The notes beneath the pieces were generated by a model that was not told where the DNA came from, ran no database searches, and was given only the letters and a program-made list of their open reading frames with translations. A DNA stretch of 64,000 nt from Mycobacterium alsense (GTDB lineage: Bacteria > Actinomycetota > Actinomycetes > Mycobacteriales > Mycobacteriaceae), in contig NZ_MVHD01000003.1 of assembly GCF_002086635.1 (NCBI RefSeq), positions 1 through 64,000 on the forward strand. The letters are read 5' to 3'. This document shows, piece by piece, positions 63,442 to 64,000 of the stretch. Numbering within the stretch: position 1 is the first letter of the stretch; every line of letters begins with the position of its first letter. The position numbers and the translations under genes are program-made.

Positions 63442-64000
63442 CGGGGGATTCCTTTCAGGCTGCCGATCGCGAGTGAGCCATCTTCAGATGCGGGTAGGAC
63501 CGGCCGCGCCGTAACCGGTGGCGCGGGTAGGGGCGGCGGGTCGTCGAGGAAGTCGACGGTGGGGGAGAAGAAGAGTCCGCCCGTGACCGCGGTGGAGAAG
63601 TCGAGGATGCGGTCGGTGTTGCCGGGTGGGTCGCCGAGGAACATGTTCTCCAGCATCCGCTCGGTGACCCGCGGGGTCCGCGAATAGCCGATGAAGTAGG
63701 TGCCGTACTCACGCTGGCCGAGCTCGCCGAAGGGCATGTTGTGCCGCACGATCTTCAGCTCGTTGCCGTCGTCGTCTTCGATGATGTTGAGGGCGATGTG
63801 GGAGTTGTCCGGTTTGCTCTCGTCGTCCAGTTCGATGTCGTCCAGCTTGGTCCGGCCGATGACCAGTTCCTGCTCGGTGGCCGACAGCGAATTCCACGAC
63901 GACATGTCGTGCACGTACTTCTGCACGTGCACGTAGCACGAGCCGGCGAATTCGGGGTCCTCGTCGCCGACGGCGGTGGCGCTGACCGCCAGTGGGCCGT
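63438..64000 (-). CDS. DyP-type haem peroxidase, C-terminal part (window edge)
   Basis: The C-terminal ~187 residues of a dye-decolourising peroxidase, the Rv0799c equivalent; the N-terminus and the GxxDG motif lie beyond 64000. Visible here are the proximal haem His in DNSHIALNIIEDDDG and the Arg in GTYFIGYSRTPRV. The C-terminus, SEDGSLAIGSLKGIPR, after a Pro-rich linker, is a typical encapsulin targeting peptide. It reduces hydrogen peroxide with broad substrates and is packed inside the shell made by the next gene. Confidence 0.95.
   Translation of the reverse strand, partial: GPLAVSATAVGDEDPEFAGSCYVHVQKYVHDMSSWNSLSATEQELVIGRTKLDDIELDDESKPDNSHIALNIIEDDDGNELKIVRHNMPFGELGQREYGTYFIGYSRTPRVTERMLENMFLGDPPGNTDRILDFSTAVTGGLFFSPTVDFLDDPPPLPAPPVTARPVLPASEDGSLAIGSLKGIPR

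Overview
This window comes from a slow-growing, non-tuberculous Mycobacterium, probably close to the M. avium complex. The DNA is GC-rich, an apparent PE-family gene is present, and from about 10.3 kb to the right edge the gene order follows the M. tuberculosis H37Rv stretch Rv0756c to Rv0799c (phoPR, cyp51, purD, purB, purC, emrB, purSQ, encapsulin/DyP). That comparison is from memory of H37Rv. The left 10 kb and several insertions to the right are not part of that backbone.

Left accessory part (0-10 kb): a PE protein, a DUF2510/DUF4352 membrane protein, a catabolic cluster of divergent operons (aldehyde dehydrogenase-SDR-TetR on minus, SDR-CMD protein on plus) around a palindromic operator candidate, three exported proteins (DUF732, a small proline-rich protein, a CHAP/NlpC-like protein), a Fic protein with its own inverted repeat, and tRNA-Thr(TGT).

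Backbone part 1 (10-32 kb): a ten-residue-repeat protein divergent from phoP-phoR with three 11-bp direct repeats between them; a HIT protein; a secreted propeller-like protein; then a long minus-strand operon read from a TetR gene through cyp123, an SDR, cyp51, a 3Fe-4S ferredoxin, an NTF2-like protein, adhB, an Old-Yellow-Enzyme-type flavoprotein not expected here, and a ketosteroid-isomerase-like protein. Divergent from it lies aldA-SDR-3-hydroxyisobutyrate-dehydrogenase-like-CMD-purD. Both sides of the divergent region carry GGACA-NN-TGTCC. A gamma-glutamyltranspeptidase, a Tat-type esterase and a TetR gene follow.

Backbone part 2 (32-51 kb): purB-cyp126-TDT transporter coupled by 4-nt overlaps, an antigen-85-like gene broken by a one-base frameshift, purC-ptrB, a DoxX/TetR pair with two matching operators, emrB, and an IS200/IS605-type element with a decayed tnpA but an apparently intact tnpB. 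The right end of that element abuts emrB and appears to supply its ribosome binding site. KstD-like flavoprotein, metallo-beta-lactamase-fold protein and purS-purQ follow.

Right part (51-64 kb): an acyltransferase, a remnant of an epimerase gene with a 20-bp perfect inverted repeat, then minus-strand redox and detoxification genes (cupin, disulfide reductase, HAD, TMEM175-like channel, VOC, DUF427, quinone oxidoreductase, two tandem TetR paralogues, haloalkane-dehalogenase-like hydrolase), one divergent MOSC-ferredoxin-reductase fusion, and the encapsulin/DyP peroxidase pair cut by the window edge. Five copies of TGGG-N8-CCCA in the intergenic spaces between 58.37 and 60.89 kb suggest one local TetR regulon; this is the most novel-looking signal in the window.
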